Shown piece by piece: positions 1-6,395 of a stretch of 6,395 nt of DNA. Source of the stretch: Bacteroidia bacterium (lineage in GTDB: Bacteria; Bacteroidota; Bacteroidia; UBA8524). Location: NCBI GenBank assembly GCA_023277325.1, contig JALRIQ010000013.1, positions 1-6,395 on the forward strand. The letters are read 5' to 3'. Each line of letters starts with the position of its first letter. Within the stretch, counting starts at the first letter, position 1. Made by a program: the position numbers and the translations under genes. The notes under the pieces are model-generated. The model saw only the letters and a program-made list of their open reading frames with translations, was not told where the DNA came from and made no database searches.

Positions 1-357
1 AGAACCTTTGATAGGAAGCATTTCTGGGAAATCGAGTTGTCCGATTTTCTCAAAATTCTCTTTGACCTGGTTGGCTTTGAAATTGAGCTGGGCAGCATAA
101 TCAACATGTTGCCATTTACAGCCACCACAAAGTCCGAAATGACTGCACTTGGCTTCAATCCTGTCTGGACCTGGCTCGTGCAGGTGAATTATTTTTCCGA
201 AAAGGCTTCCTTTTCTCTTTTTTATGATGCGCACATCGGCCAAATCGCCAGGTGCGGCATGGGAAACAAACATGGTCTTTCCGTCGGCATGCGCCAAACA
301 TTGGCCTTCAGCTACGGCTTTTCCAATGCGAACCTTTTCAAAAATTAACTGCTTCAT
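1..357 (-). CDS. rlmD: 23S rRNA (uracil-5-)-methyltransferase, RlmD/RumA type (5' part only)
   Basis: This is the N-terminal 119 residues of a gene whose 3' part lies beyond the left edge. The reverse strand is open from the ATG at 357-355 to base 1. Residues 1 to about 58 look like a TRAM RNA-binding domain (IGKAVAEG near 11, then HAAPGDLADVRI near 33). They are followed by the cysteine cluster C71-x5-C77-x2-C80 in CSHFGLCGGCKWQHVDY, with Q90, K94 and V98 as usual after it. In RlmD/RumA these cysteines plus a later fourth one bind a [4Fe-4S] cluster, and the enzyme uses S-adenosylmethionine to make m5U in 23S rRNA. The SAM-binding catalytic domain is outside the window, so the exact target base (U1939 in E. 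coli) is inferred by family. An in-frame TAA upstream with no ATG in between fixes the start. No good Shine-Dalgarno sequence is visible. The stop of the upstream gene is 64 bases away, so cotranscription is possible. Confidence 0.9.
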   Translation of the reverse strand, partial: MKQLIFEKVRIGKAVAEGQCLAHADGKTMFVSHAAPGDLADVRIIKKRKGSLFGKIIHLHEPGPDRIEAKCSHFGLCGGCKWQHVDYAAQLNFKANQVKENFEKIGQLDFPEMLPIKGS

Positions 358-421
358 TTCGCTGCAAAGGTCTGCAAGCAAAAGCGATGCTGCAAATAAT
401 TATGAATGGGTTTATCAGCCC

Positions 422-739
422 TTAATAAAGTTGGGTTGCTGTGGGATATTTAGAACCAAGTCGGCGGTATTTGAGATCATTCCAAATCCAACGGGTTAGT
501 GAAAGGATCAAACCCAAACCTAAAGCGACCAGAATATTAGTGAGAATAACATCGCCGAGAAGTTCTTTGAGTTGAGGGGCTTGCTCACTAAAGACATAGA
601 CAAGCAGAAAGATTACTGCAAAGCTCAAGACAAAATACAGAAGTCCGTATATCATCCAGAACCTTAAGAATCCCCTCTTGCGCACGAGCCCCCATTGCGA
701 AAGCCAACGCTTATTCTTAATGTCCCTTTTCGAATCCAT
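422..739 (-). CDS. Small two-helix membrane protein of unknown function
   Basis: A 105-residue protein that I do not recognise as a named family. A basic N-terminus (residues 1-26, rich in K and R) precedes a hydrophobic helix at about 27-50. A short acidic loop follows (about 51-63, with E52, E59 and D63), then a second helix at about 61-82. The C-terminal tail is again basic (R83, K90, R92, R93). By the positive-inside rule this is a hairpin with both ends in the cytoplasm. Tryptophans cluster at the membrane borders (W12, W16, W28, W84, W86), as expected for a real inner-membrane protein. The ATG lies 12 bases after the stop of the NhaC-type antiporter gene on the same strand, so the two are very likely cotranscribed. 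That placement suggests, but does not show, a role linked to the antiporter or to ion homeostasis. No catalytic motif or metal ligand cluster is seen. Membrane topology and operon placement make a real gene much more likely than a chance frame. Confidence 0.8.
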   Translation of the reverse strand: MDSKRDIKNKRWLSQWGLVRKRGFLRFWMIYGLLYFVLSFAVIFLLVYVFSEQAPQLKELLGDVILTNILVALGLGLILSLTRWIWNDLKYRRLGSKYPTATQLY

Positions 740-751
740 AGGATCGACACC

Positions 752-2659
752 CTAATCGGTGAGTCGACCAAATATACGGATAATCACGTAAATCCCAAGG
801 AAGCCAAGGGGGTACAGAAGCCAAGTAGGTGCTCCCATGGACGCCGGTATCGTTCCAACAAAAACGGAAATGGCTCCTACGGTAAGAGCATAAGGCATTT
901 GAGTGCGCACATGGGCTAAATGGTTGCACGAGGTGGCCAATGAGCTCAGGATTGTGGTATCGGAAATCGGACTACAGTGGTCGCCCAAAACAGAGCCTGC
1001 TAAGACACAGGATACTACATTGAAGAAGATTCGTAATACCGCATCAGGTTCCATGCCTTGCTCCATACAAAGCAACCAAACTGCCGGAAGCAACATTGGG
1101 TAGAGTATGGCCATGGTGCTCCAGGAAGAGCCGGTGGAGAAAGATACCAATGCAGCCAACACAAAGGTGATAGCCGGGAACCACAGCGGATTGGCGTTGA
1201 TAGCTTGCAAACTGCTGGTGATATAGGTGGCCGTTTCTAAATACTCGGTGAGGGAGGAGAGGGTCCATGCCAGACAAAGAATTACCACGGCATTGAGCAT
1301 AAAGCCAAATCCTTTTAATACGGTGTTCAGACTGTCTTGGAGTTTCAGGATCCGCTGTGAAACGCTCAAAATGATGCTTACCGACAAGGCAGCGACGGAG
1401 GACCATAACAGTGCTTTATATGAATCTGCATTCCCGATGACTCTGGAAACCCGCGACCAGAAACCATGTTCTGCATCATTCCAAACTGCATCGGAATAAC
1501 CCGTAACCCAAAGTCCGGTAAGCGTGCCGAAAATCAGAACAAGCACGGGGATTACGGCGTTAAATGCTCTTTTGGGTGCGTCGGGGTCTGGGTCGAGCGA
1601 GGTGATTTCTTCGCTTTCGGCAACGTTGTCGTTCAGGTCGGCTGCATTCCTTGCCTTTTGCTCGGCATACAGCATGGGGCCAAAATCCTTTTTACTCCGA
1701 ATGAGCAGCCACATAAAGAATAGCGTAAAAATTGGGTAGAAAGCATACTGCAAGGAGGACATAAATACCGCATACGGACTGGAGTTTAGTCCGTCGATGG
1801 TATCAATTCCATCTTGAATATACCCCAACTGGGCACCAATCCAGGTGGTCACAAAGGCGATAGAAGCCACCGGAGCCGCAGTGGCATCCACAATATATGC
1901 GAGTTTTTCACGGGAGATGCGCAGCTTATCGGTAACAGGCCGCATCGTATTTCCTACCACCAGGGTATTGGCATAATCATCGAAGAAGATCAATATTCCC
2001 AGAAACCAGGTGGCCATCTGCGCACTGCGAGGAGTTTTGGCAAATTTGGAGATATGCCGAACCATACCAGCCATTCCGCCATTTTTGGAAATAACAGCGA
2101 CAGTGCCTCCAATCAATAACGAAAAAAGGATTACACTGATATGGCCGCTATCCGCTACCGCCGGCAGCAGGTAATCGGTGATGCTTAAAAAGATGCCAGA
2201 AAGCACCCATTTCTCCGGGAACACATAATGCAAGTGAATAAATACACCGGATAAAATGCCCAGAAAAAGAGAAGAAATAACTTCCTTAAATGCAATAGCA
2301 AAAATAATGGCAAGCAAGGGGGGGAGGATCGACAACCAACCCGGCATGCTGCGCAATGGAGTCTGCTGTGTTTGCTCAGACCCATCGGAATAGGCCGTTG
2401 CTGTCAATTGTTTGCCAGAGCCATTATAAGCTGTAGTTTCAATTTCTTGTCCCGATTCAACTTGGTAATAAGTTCTTAAAAAATCGCCGAATGAAAGTCG
2501 GATACTGTCGCATGAAGTTTCGCCTGTATAGCGAAATACAATGTTTCTTCCCTCTGCGGCCGGAGCCTTTAAGCGCAGAAATTCAGAATCGGCGCTGGCT
2601 CCTTGAATAAATTGGAAAGAGAATAAAAAGAGAAGGAAGAAGCGAAAGGCGACCTGCAT
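752..2659 (-). CDS. nhaC: NhaC-family Na+/H+ antiporter with signal peptide and extra N-terminal exported domain
   Basis: A 635-residue inner-membrane transporter of the Na+/H+ antiporter NhaC family (Pfam Na_H_antiporter type). The transporter core starts near residue 105 with MPGWLSILPPLLAIIFAIA, the way family members usually begin. It contains FFDDYAN at 225-231, NTMRPVTDKLRISREKLAY at 237-255, DFGPM at 325-329 ahead of a hydrophilic cytosolic loop (about 322-365), and GDHCSPISDTTILSS at 559-573, all typical of the family. About a dozen or more hydrophobic segments span 108-630. Ahead of the core is an unusual extension: a signal-peptide-like stretch (1 to about 23, ending GASAD) and some 80 polar, beta-rich residues (about 24-104). 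The ATG at 2659-2657 is preferred because it gives a complete signal peptide. The family exchanges Na+ for H+, but some relatives carry organic solutes with similar motifs, so the substrate is inferred. It is first in a probable minus-strand operon, divergent from a sigma-factor gene. A run of seven cytosines in the coding strand lies at codons 113-114. Confidence 0.9.
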   Translation of the reverse strand: MQVAFRFFLLFLFSFQFIQGASADSEFLRLKAPAAEGRNIVFRYTGETSCDSIRLSFGDFLRTYYQVESGQEIETTAYNGSGKQLTATAYSDGSEQTQQTPLRSMPGWLSILPPLLAIIFAIAFKEVISSLFLGILSGVFIHLHYVFPEKWVLSGIFLSITDYLLPAVADSGHISVILFSLLIGGTVAVISKNGGMAGMVRHISKFAKTPRSAQMATWFLGILIFFDDYANTLVVGNTMRPVTDKLRISREKLAYIVDATAAPVASIAFVTTWIGAQLGYIQDGIDTIDGLNSSPYAVFMSSLQYAFYPIFTLFFMWLLIRSKKDFGPMLYAEQKARNAADLNDNVAESEEITSLDPDPDAPKRAFNAVIPVLVLIFGTLTGLWVTGYSDAVWNDAEHGFWSRVSRVIGNADSYKALLWSSVAALSVSIILSVSQRILKLQDSLNTVLKGFGFMLNAVVILCLAWTLSSLTEYLETATYITSSLQAINANPLWFPAITFVLAALVSFSTGSSWSTMAILYPMLLPAVWLLCMEQGMEPDAVLRIFFNVVSCVLAGSVLGDHCSPISDTTILSSLATSCNHLAHVRTQMPYALTVGAISVFVGTIPASMGAPTWLLYPLGFLGIYVIIRIFGRLTD

Positions 2660-2763
2660 CAGGCGAAGATGGCTTTTTTGCCCGAATTCGTCAAATTCTC
2701 ACTGTGGATTAAATGTCAGGAATAATGCGCAGTAAGCCGCCTATTTTGCCGATTTTTGTGTAG
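2660..2763. promoter_or_regulatory. Divergent intergenic region between antiporter and sigma-factor genes
   Basis: These 104 bases separate two genes that point away from each other, so promoters for both transcription units should be here or, for the right-hand unit, possibly overlap the start of its coding region. By eye neither strand shows a good match to the Bacteroidota housekeeping promoter (TTTG, about 19 bases, TAnnTTTG). The closest plus-strand -7-like octamer is GATTTTTG at 2751-2758, with no -33 partner. On the minus strand AGAATTTG (2699-2692) is a poor match. No clear inverted repeat that would mark an operator was seen. The assignment rests on gene orientation only. Confidence 0.45.
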
Positions 2764-3402
2764 GTGCATGAAAAAGATTTACAGTCGGAGAATGTCAAAG
2801 AACTGCAATGGCTGAATGGAGATCAGCAGGCTTTTAGTCAACTTTATGCTCGCTATTATCCTATTCTTTTTGGAATTGCGCGGAGTTATTCAGACGAAGC
2901 AGCAAGCGCTGGAGATGTCGTTCAGGATGTCTTTTTAAAACTTTTCAAACAGAGAAATTCATTGGAGGTGAGCCACGTAAAAAGCTACCTCTTTCAAATG
3001 ACCAAAAACCGTTGCATGGACCTGCACCGGGGTAAAAAAAATCAAGAGTCATTGGATGAGGCGGGGGATCTGGAAGCCACAGAAAATAGTGATAGTCAAA
3101 TCGAGGTGCGCCAAACCGGAGCACAACTCAAAGACCTGATCAAGGCTTTATCGCCACAATGTCGTACCGTTTTTCTTTTGGTCCGTTTCGAAAACCTCAA
3201 GTACAAAGAGGTGGCAGAGCTTTTAAATATCTCCAATAAAACCGTGGAGAACCATATGGGCAGGGCACTGAAAGCTTTACGCCAGGGGATGCAGGACGAT
3301 GGTCAAGGCTCCAATCTCGGGATATGGCTTTTCCCCTTGTTTGCCAGTGATTTCATGCAACATCAAAATTTATTTCAGGAGCTGTTGGGGGTAAGGGGCT
3401 AA
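2764..3402 (+). CDS. ECF-type RNA polymerase sigma factor, Bacteroidota FecI-like group
   Basis: A 212-residue sigma-70 family protein of the extracytoplasmic-function type. Region 2 covers about residues 22-88: AFSQLYARYYPILFGIA near 23, the region 2.2 core DVVQDVFLKLF at 51-61, then KSYLFQMTKNRCMDLHR at 73-89. A linker runs to about 120. Region 4 covers about 121-174: ALSPQCRTVFLL near 128, then a helix-turn-helix at about 148-173 with EVAELLNISNKTVENHM, which recognises the -35 element. A 38-residue tail follows, with a hydrophobic patch at about 186-194. Such tails occur in other Bacteroidota members of this group. The start is GTG: an in-frame TAG sits immediately before it and the next in-frame ATG is deep inside region 2. 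The FecR-like gene begins 22 bases downstream, so this is the sigma partner of a cell-surface signalling set. It probably directs transcription of the receptor gene and possibly further genes to the right. An eight-adenine run lies at 3034-3041 in the linker. Confidence 0.93.
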   Translation: MHEKDLQSENVKELQWLNGDQQAFSQLYARYYPILFGIARSYSDEAASAGDVVQDVFLKLFKQRNSLEVSHVKSYLFQMTKNRCMDLHRGKKNQESLDEAGDLEATENSDSQIEVRQTGAQLKDLIKALSPQCRTVFLLVRFENLKYKEVAELLNISNKTVENHMGRALKALRQGMQDDGQGSNLGIWLFPLFASDFMQHQNLFQELLGVRG

Positions 3403-3424
3403 TCAGGCGTCTTATAAGTGAAGC

Positions 3425-4396
3425 ATGCCACAAGAGCATATACATATCGATGATTTATTAGCGAAAAGACTCGCTGGGGAAGAGTCTGCCGAAGACAAGC
3501 AACTACTTGATTCTTTGTTGGTAGACGACCCTTCTATTTGGTTGACCGCAGAAAAAAGTTGGCTTAACGCCAAATCTGACTGGTTCACGGAAGAAGAGGC
3601 GAAATCCACTACGGCGTCGCCTTTCTTGCAGGTTGAAAAACCAAAAAATAGATCATTACGGTGGTTGTCTGTTGCGGCTTCCTTAATCCTTATCGCCATG
3701 ATTTCTTTCTTCCTGATTCGTGAAAATGAAGTAGAGACATTCGCCATTCTCTCTCAAACAAAAACTGAGGCAGGTCAACAAAAGGAACTTACCCTTCCGG
3801 ATGGATCACTCGTTCGCATGAACGCCTCAACTACCATTCGCTTTCCTGAAAATTTCGCTGCCGACAAGCGCGAGGTATACCTAGAAGGTGAGGCGTATTT
3901 TGAAGTCGTTTCCGACAAAAAGCGACCGCTGATCATTCATGGTACCGAAGCCAATGTTAAGGTTCTTGGAACAGCCTTCAATGTGAATGCTTATCCGGGA
4001 AAAGGAATGGAAGTAGCGGTGCGCACCGGAAAGGTGAATATGGTGAGTCATTCAGGAAATGGTACCGATGTACTGATGGTGCCGATGATGAAAAAGGGGA
4101 TATCCAATAAATTTGCCGGTATCTGGCAGGTCGAGGCTGCAGGCGAGCAGGATTTTGACTGGCTAGATGGAAAATTGATTTTCGACGAGAAGCCGCTTGG
4201 CGAAGTGGTTCAGGAACTCAGCCGCTGGTACGGGGTAGAGGTAGTTTTAGAAGATGAAAAATTAGCCGCTTGCCGTATCTCATCAACATTTTATCGAAAC
4301 AGTATTGAAGAAGTCTTAGAGACCTTATCTTTGATCGTTGATTTACACTTCGTACTCCAAGATGGACGTTTTGTGATCAGCGGCAAAGGCTGCTAA
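3425..4396 (+). CDS. FecR-family anti-sigma factor (transmembrane signal relay)
   Basis: A 323-residue single-pass inner-membrane protein. The N-terminal 75 or so residues form the cytosolic anti-sigma part (IDDLLAKRLAGEESAEDKQL at 8-27, tryptophans at 39, 46 and 53). A single membrane helix spans about 79-98. The periplasmic part begins with a FecR domain at about 112-210: LTLPDGSLVRMNASTTIRFP at 122-141, REVYLEGEAYFEV at 149-161, and VKVLGTAFNVNAY at 178-190. It ends with a DUF4974-like module from about 245 (DWLDGKLIFDEKPLGEVVQE) to the C-terminus. Proteins of this family hold or activate an ECF sigma factor and receive the signal from the STN domain of a TonB-dependent receptor. Both expected partners flank it, 22 bases upstream and 14 bases downstream. 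Length and domain order are ordinary for Bacteroidota, and no motif appears to be missing. The DUF4974-like part resembles the receptor STN domain (see findings). Confidence 0.94.
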   Translation: MPQEHIHIDDLLAKRLAGEESAEDKQLLDSLLVDDPSIWLTAEKSWLNAKSDWFTEEEAKSTTASPFLQVEKPKNRSLRWLSVAASLILIAMISFFLIRENEVETFAILSQTKTEAGQQKELTLPDGSLVRMNASTTIRFPENFAADKREVYLEGEAYFEVVSDKKRPLIIHGTEANVKVLGTAFNVNAYPGKGMEVAVRTGKVNMVSHSGNGTDVLMVPMMKKGISNKFAGIWQVEAAGEQDFDWLDGKLIFDEKPLGEVVQELSRWYGVEVVLEDEKLAACRISSTFYRNSIEEVLETLSLIVDLHFVLQDGRFVISGKGC

Positions 4397-4410
4397 CGCA
4401 GAAAGGTTTC

Positions 4411-6395
4411 ATGCTCAAATATCTCATTGCCACGTGCTTATGCTTTCTCTTGGCTGCGGAAGCTGCTTTTAGTCAGTCCTTGACTACGCGCGTTGACATT
4501 GTTGCGCAAAATACCCCACTCAAAGAAGTACTTCAGGGCATTGAAGCTCGGTACGATATCCAATTTTCTTATTCCGATGATGTAGTTCCAGTCGATAGGC
4601 CAATCACCCTTCGTCTGAAGAACGTCTACCTAAGAGATGCACTTGCCCAAATATTCGCGAATACCTTTATCGACTTTAAAGAAAATCAAAATCAGGTATT
4701 GCTCTTTCGCAAGAAATTGAACCTGGATACAGAGAAAGTATTTTCGATAAGTGGCTTTGTGCTTGACGCGAGCAGCGGCGAGCCTTTGGTAGGCGTAAAT
4801 ATTCGGAAGGTAGGAAGCCTAGAGGGGACAATTACCAATTATTATGGATTCTATTCTATGGCCGTTCATTCGGATACTTTTCGCATCCAAATATCCTATG
4901 TAGGTTATGAAACGGTGGAGGAATTCATCCTTCTCGATCAAAACATCAATTTAAATATCAGGCTGCACGATAAAGCCAGACTAAAAGAGGTGGTTATCGA
5001 AGGCAAAATGGAGCAAATGCCGGAAGAGATTACTTCAATCAGTGCGATTGAAGTACCCATTCAGCAGATTCAAGATATTCCGGCACTCTTTGGAGAAAAG
5101 GATGTTTTTAAGGTTTTCAAACTCATGCCAGGCGTGCAGTCGGGAAGTGAAGGGCAAGCAGGATTATACGTCCGCGGTGGTGGCCCAGACCAGAACCTAA
5201 TTATCCTCGACGATGCCACGGTATACAATGCCTATCACCTGTTTGGACTTTTTTCTCTTTTTAATGGAGATGCCCTAAAGTCGGCCCACCTAACCAAAGG
5301 CGGTTTCCCTGCGCGATACGGCGGACGGCTTTCATCGGTGATGGATGTCAACATGAAGGACGGAAACAAGGAAGAGTTTCATGGATCGGGTTCCATCGGT
5401 TTATTGTCATCATCGCTCACACTCGAAGGGCCCTTAAAAAGAAATGTCGGTTCATTTTTGGTGACCGGAAGGAGAATGTACCTGCTCGATTTATTAATCA
5501 ATCCTTTCCTTACCAATGCATCGCTTACTTTCTATTTTTATGACCTTACCGCTAAGGCAAATTGGGTTTTCAGCGATAGAGATAAGTTACATCTGAGTTT
5601 TTACCATGGCCGTGATCGATATGGTTTTTCAGAAGGAACAGACCAATATTCAACGGGTGGCGGAATCAATTGGGAAAACCTGACCTCAACACTTCGTTGG
5701 AATCATGTGGTGGGTCCAAGGTTGTTTATGAATACCTCCTTGGTATTTAGCAATTATGAACTCCGTGTGAATTCAAAAGGAACCTTCAATTTTCGGGAAT
5801 ACGAAACGAGGCTGTTTTCAGGAATTACCGATATGAGTGCCAAGGTTGATTTTGATTATGAGCATTCCACAAGGAGAAAGATGAAATTCGGTGCAATTAG
5901 CACCAACCACTATTTTACCCCTCAAGGCTATTATGAGTTCAATGAGCTCAATGGTCGGGAGATTTCGGATAAAGAACACTATATCTCTCAAGAGAGTGCC
6001 ATTTACCTCGAGGATGAATATCATTTTACCTCGAATTTGGTATCGGAAAGTGGAATTCGCTTTTCCCATTTTTATGCGACGGAAAAAAATTATTTCAGGG
6101 CAGAACCGCGCCTTGCCTTGCGCTACACACCAAACCGAAAAACTGCCTGGAAATTGGCCTACAGTGTCATGAATCAATACGTGCATCTACTGTCTACTAC
6201 GGGAATCAATTTACCAACGGATTTATGGGTGCCGACTACGTCTACTTTAGGACCACAGACTTCTCAGCAAGTAGCAGGTGGATACAGTCGGTTGTTGAAA
6301 AAGTTTAAGGCCAGCATAAGTATTGAGGCGTATTATAAAAAGTCGAAAGGAGTAGTTGGGTACAAAGAAGGGACATCCTTCATCGAGGTAAGCAA
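4411..6395 (+). CDS. TonB-dependent outer-membrane receptor with STN and carboxypeptidase-D-like domains (3' end missing)
   Basis: The frame is open from the ATG at 4411 to the window end (661 codons plus two bases). Residues 1 to about 21 are a signal peptide (KYLIATCLCFLL core, cleavage near AFS/QS). Residues 35-100 form an STN (secretin/TonB short N-terminal) domain, the periplasmic module that talks to FecR. Residues about 111-189 form a carboxypeptidase-D regulatory-like beta domain (SGFVLDASSGEPLVGVNI at 114-131, ISYVGYE near 168). The plug domain follows at about 213-320, with LMPGVQSGSEGQAGLYVRGG near 238, LDDATVYNAYHLFG near 266, and GGFPARYGGRLSSVMDV at 297-313. After that come amphipathic strands of the barrel, cut by the edge. 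The receptor imports a ligand across the outer membrane using TonB energy; the ligand is unknown. The plug is of the smaller kind, without obvious SusC features. GAAAGG at 4401-4406, four bases before the ATG, is a possible ribosome-binding site. It lies 14 bases after the FecR stop, so it is the third gene of the operon. Confidence 0.94.
   Translation, partial: MLKYLIATCLCFLLAAEAAFSQSLTTRVDIVAQNTPLKEVLQGIEARYDIQFSYSDDVVPVDRPITLRLKNVYLRDALAQIFANTFIDFKENQNQVLLFRKKLNLDTEKVFSISGFVLDASSGEPLVGVNIRKVGSLEGTITNYYGFYSMAVHSDTFRIQISYVGYETVEEFILLDQNINLNIRLHDKARLKEVVIEGKMEQMPEEITSISAIEVPIQQIQDIPALFGEKDVFKVFKLMPGVQSGSEGQAGLYVRGGGPDQNLIILDDATVYNAYHLFGLFSLFNGDALKSAHLTKGGFPARYGGRLSSVMDVNMKDGNKEEFHGSGSIGLLSSSLTLEGPLKRNVGSFLVTGRRMYLLDLLINPFLTNASLTFYFYDLTAKANWVFSDRDKLHLSFYHGRDRYGFSEGTDQYSTGGGINWENLTSTLRWNHVVGPRLFMNTSLVFSNYELRVNSKGTFNFREYETRLFSGITDMSAKVDFDYEHSTRRKMKFGAISTNHYFTPQGYYEFNELNGREISDKEHYISQESAIYLEDEYHFTSNLVSESGIRFSHFYATEKNYFRAEPRLALRYTPNRKTAWKLAYSVMNQYVHLLSTTGINLPTDLWVPTTSTLGPQTSQQVAGGYSRLLKKFKASISIEAYYKKSKGVVGYKEGTSFIEVS

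Noticed and set aside
358..421. Possible promoter or terminator between the small membrane gene and rlmD.
   Set aside because: The minus-strand sequence has an AT-rich stretch with ATTATTTG, but it does not fit TAnnTTTG and has no upstream TTTG at the right distance. GGG and CCC around 408-420 pair over only three bases, so no terminator is supported.
37..499. Two overlapping plus-strand open frames at 37-348 and 224-499.
   Set aside because: They lie antisense to the RlmD start region and the end of the small membrane gene. Their translations show no domain, while the minus-strand frame gives a clear TRAM and Fe-S cysteine pattern.
903..2119. Several plus-strand frames of 60-101 codons and one 120-codon minus-strand frame inside the antiporter gene.
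   Set aside because: They are shadow frames of the antiporter, with arginine- and histidine-rich or low-complexity translations and no family resemblance.
2671..2683. GGC-TTTTTT-GCC inverted repeat upstream of the antiporter start.
   Set aside because: It has only three paired bases around a homopolymer loop and lies in a region where a terminator makes no sense for either gene.
3411..3418. The 8-base palindrome CTTATAAG in the gap between the sigma and FecR genes.
   Set aside because: It is too short, the flanks do not extend the symmetry, and there is no second copy, so it is not a supportable operator or terminator.
5818..6186. A 122-codon minus-strand frame and a 93-codon plus-strand frame in the receptor gene.
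   Set aside because: Both overlap a continuous barrel-coding frame that stays open across the region with beta-strand periodicity. Neither has recognisable features.

Overview
The window looks like chromosomal DNA from a member of the Bacteroidota. The main evidence is an ECF sigma factor, a FecR-type anti-sigma factor and a TonB-dependent receptor in one co-directional run. The receptor carries an STN domain and a carboxypeptidase-D-like domain, and the FecR ends in a DUF4974-like module. This combination is characteristic of the phylum. Weak or absent Shine-Dalgarno sequences fit the same assignment. Genus-level placement is not possible from the sequence alone.

Left half (1-2659, minus strand). 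Read in the direction of transcription, the order is: an NhaC-family Na+/H+ antiporter with a signal peptide and an extra N-terminal domain; a 105-residue two-helix membrane protein 12 bases downstream; then, after 64 bases, the 5' end of a 23S rRNA uracil-5-methyltransferase of the RlmD/RumA type, cut by the window edge. The first two are probably one transcript, and rlmD may be its third gene.

Middle (2660-2763). A 104-base divergent intergenic region must hold the start signals of both the antiporter unit and the sigma-factor unit. No convincing consensus promoter was found by eye.

Right half (2764-6395, plus strand). A tightly packed cell-surface signalling operon: ECF sigma factor, 22 bases, FecR-like anti-sigma factor, 14 bases, then a TonB-dependent receptor that runs off the right edge. 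The expected working model is that ligand binding by the outer-membrane receptor is passed through its periplasmic STN domain to the periplasmic part of FecR. FecR then releases or activates the sigma factor, which transcribes the receptor and any downstream uptake genes. The transported ligand cannot be told from this sequence.

Nothing here amounts to a clearly new system. The points most worth a second look are the extra exported domain on the antiporter, the residue-level resemblance between the FecR C-terminus and the receptor STN domain, the small membrane protein next to the antiporter, and the forced GTG start of the sigma factor. No RNA genes, mobile elements, CRISPR arrays or notable repeats were seen.
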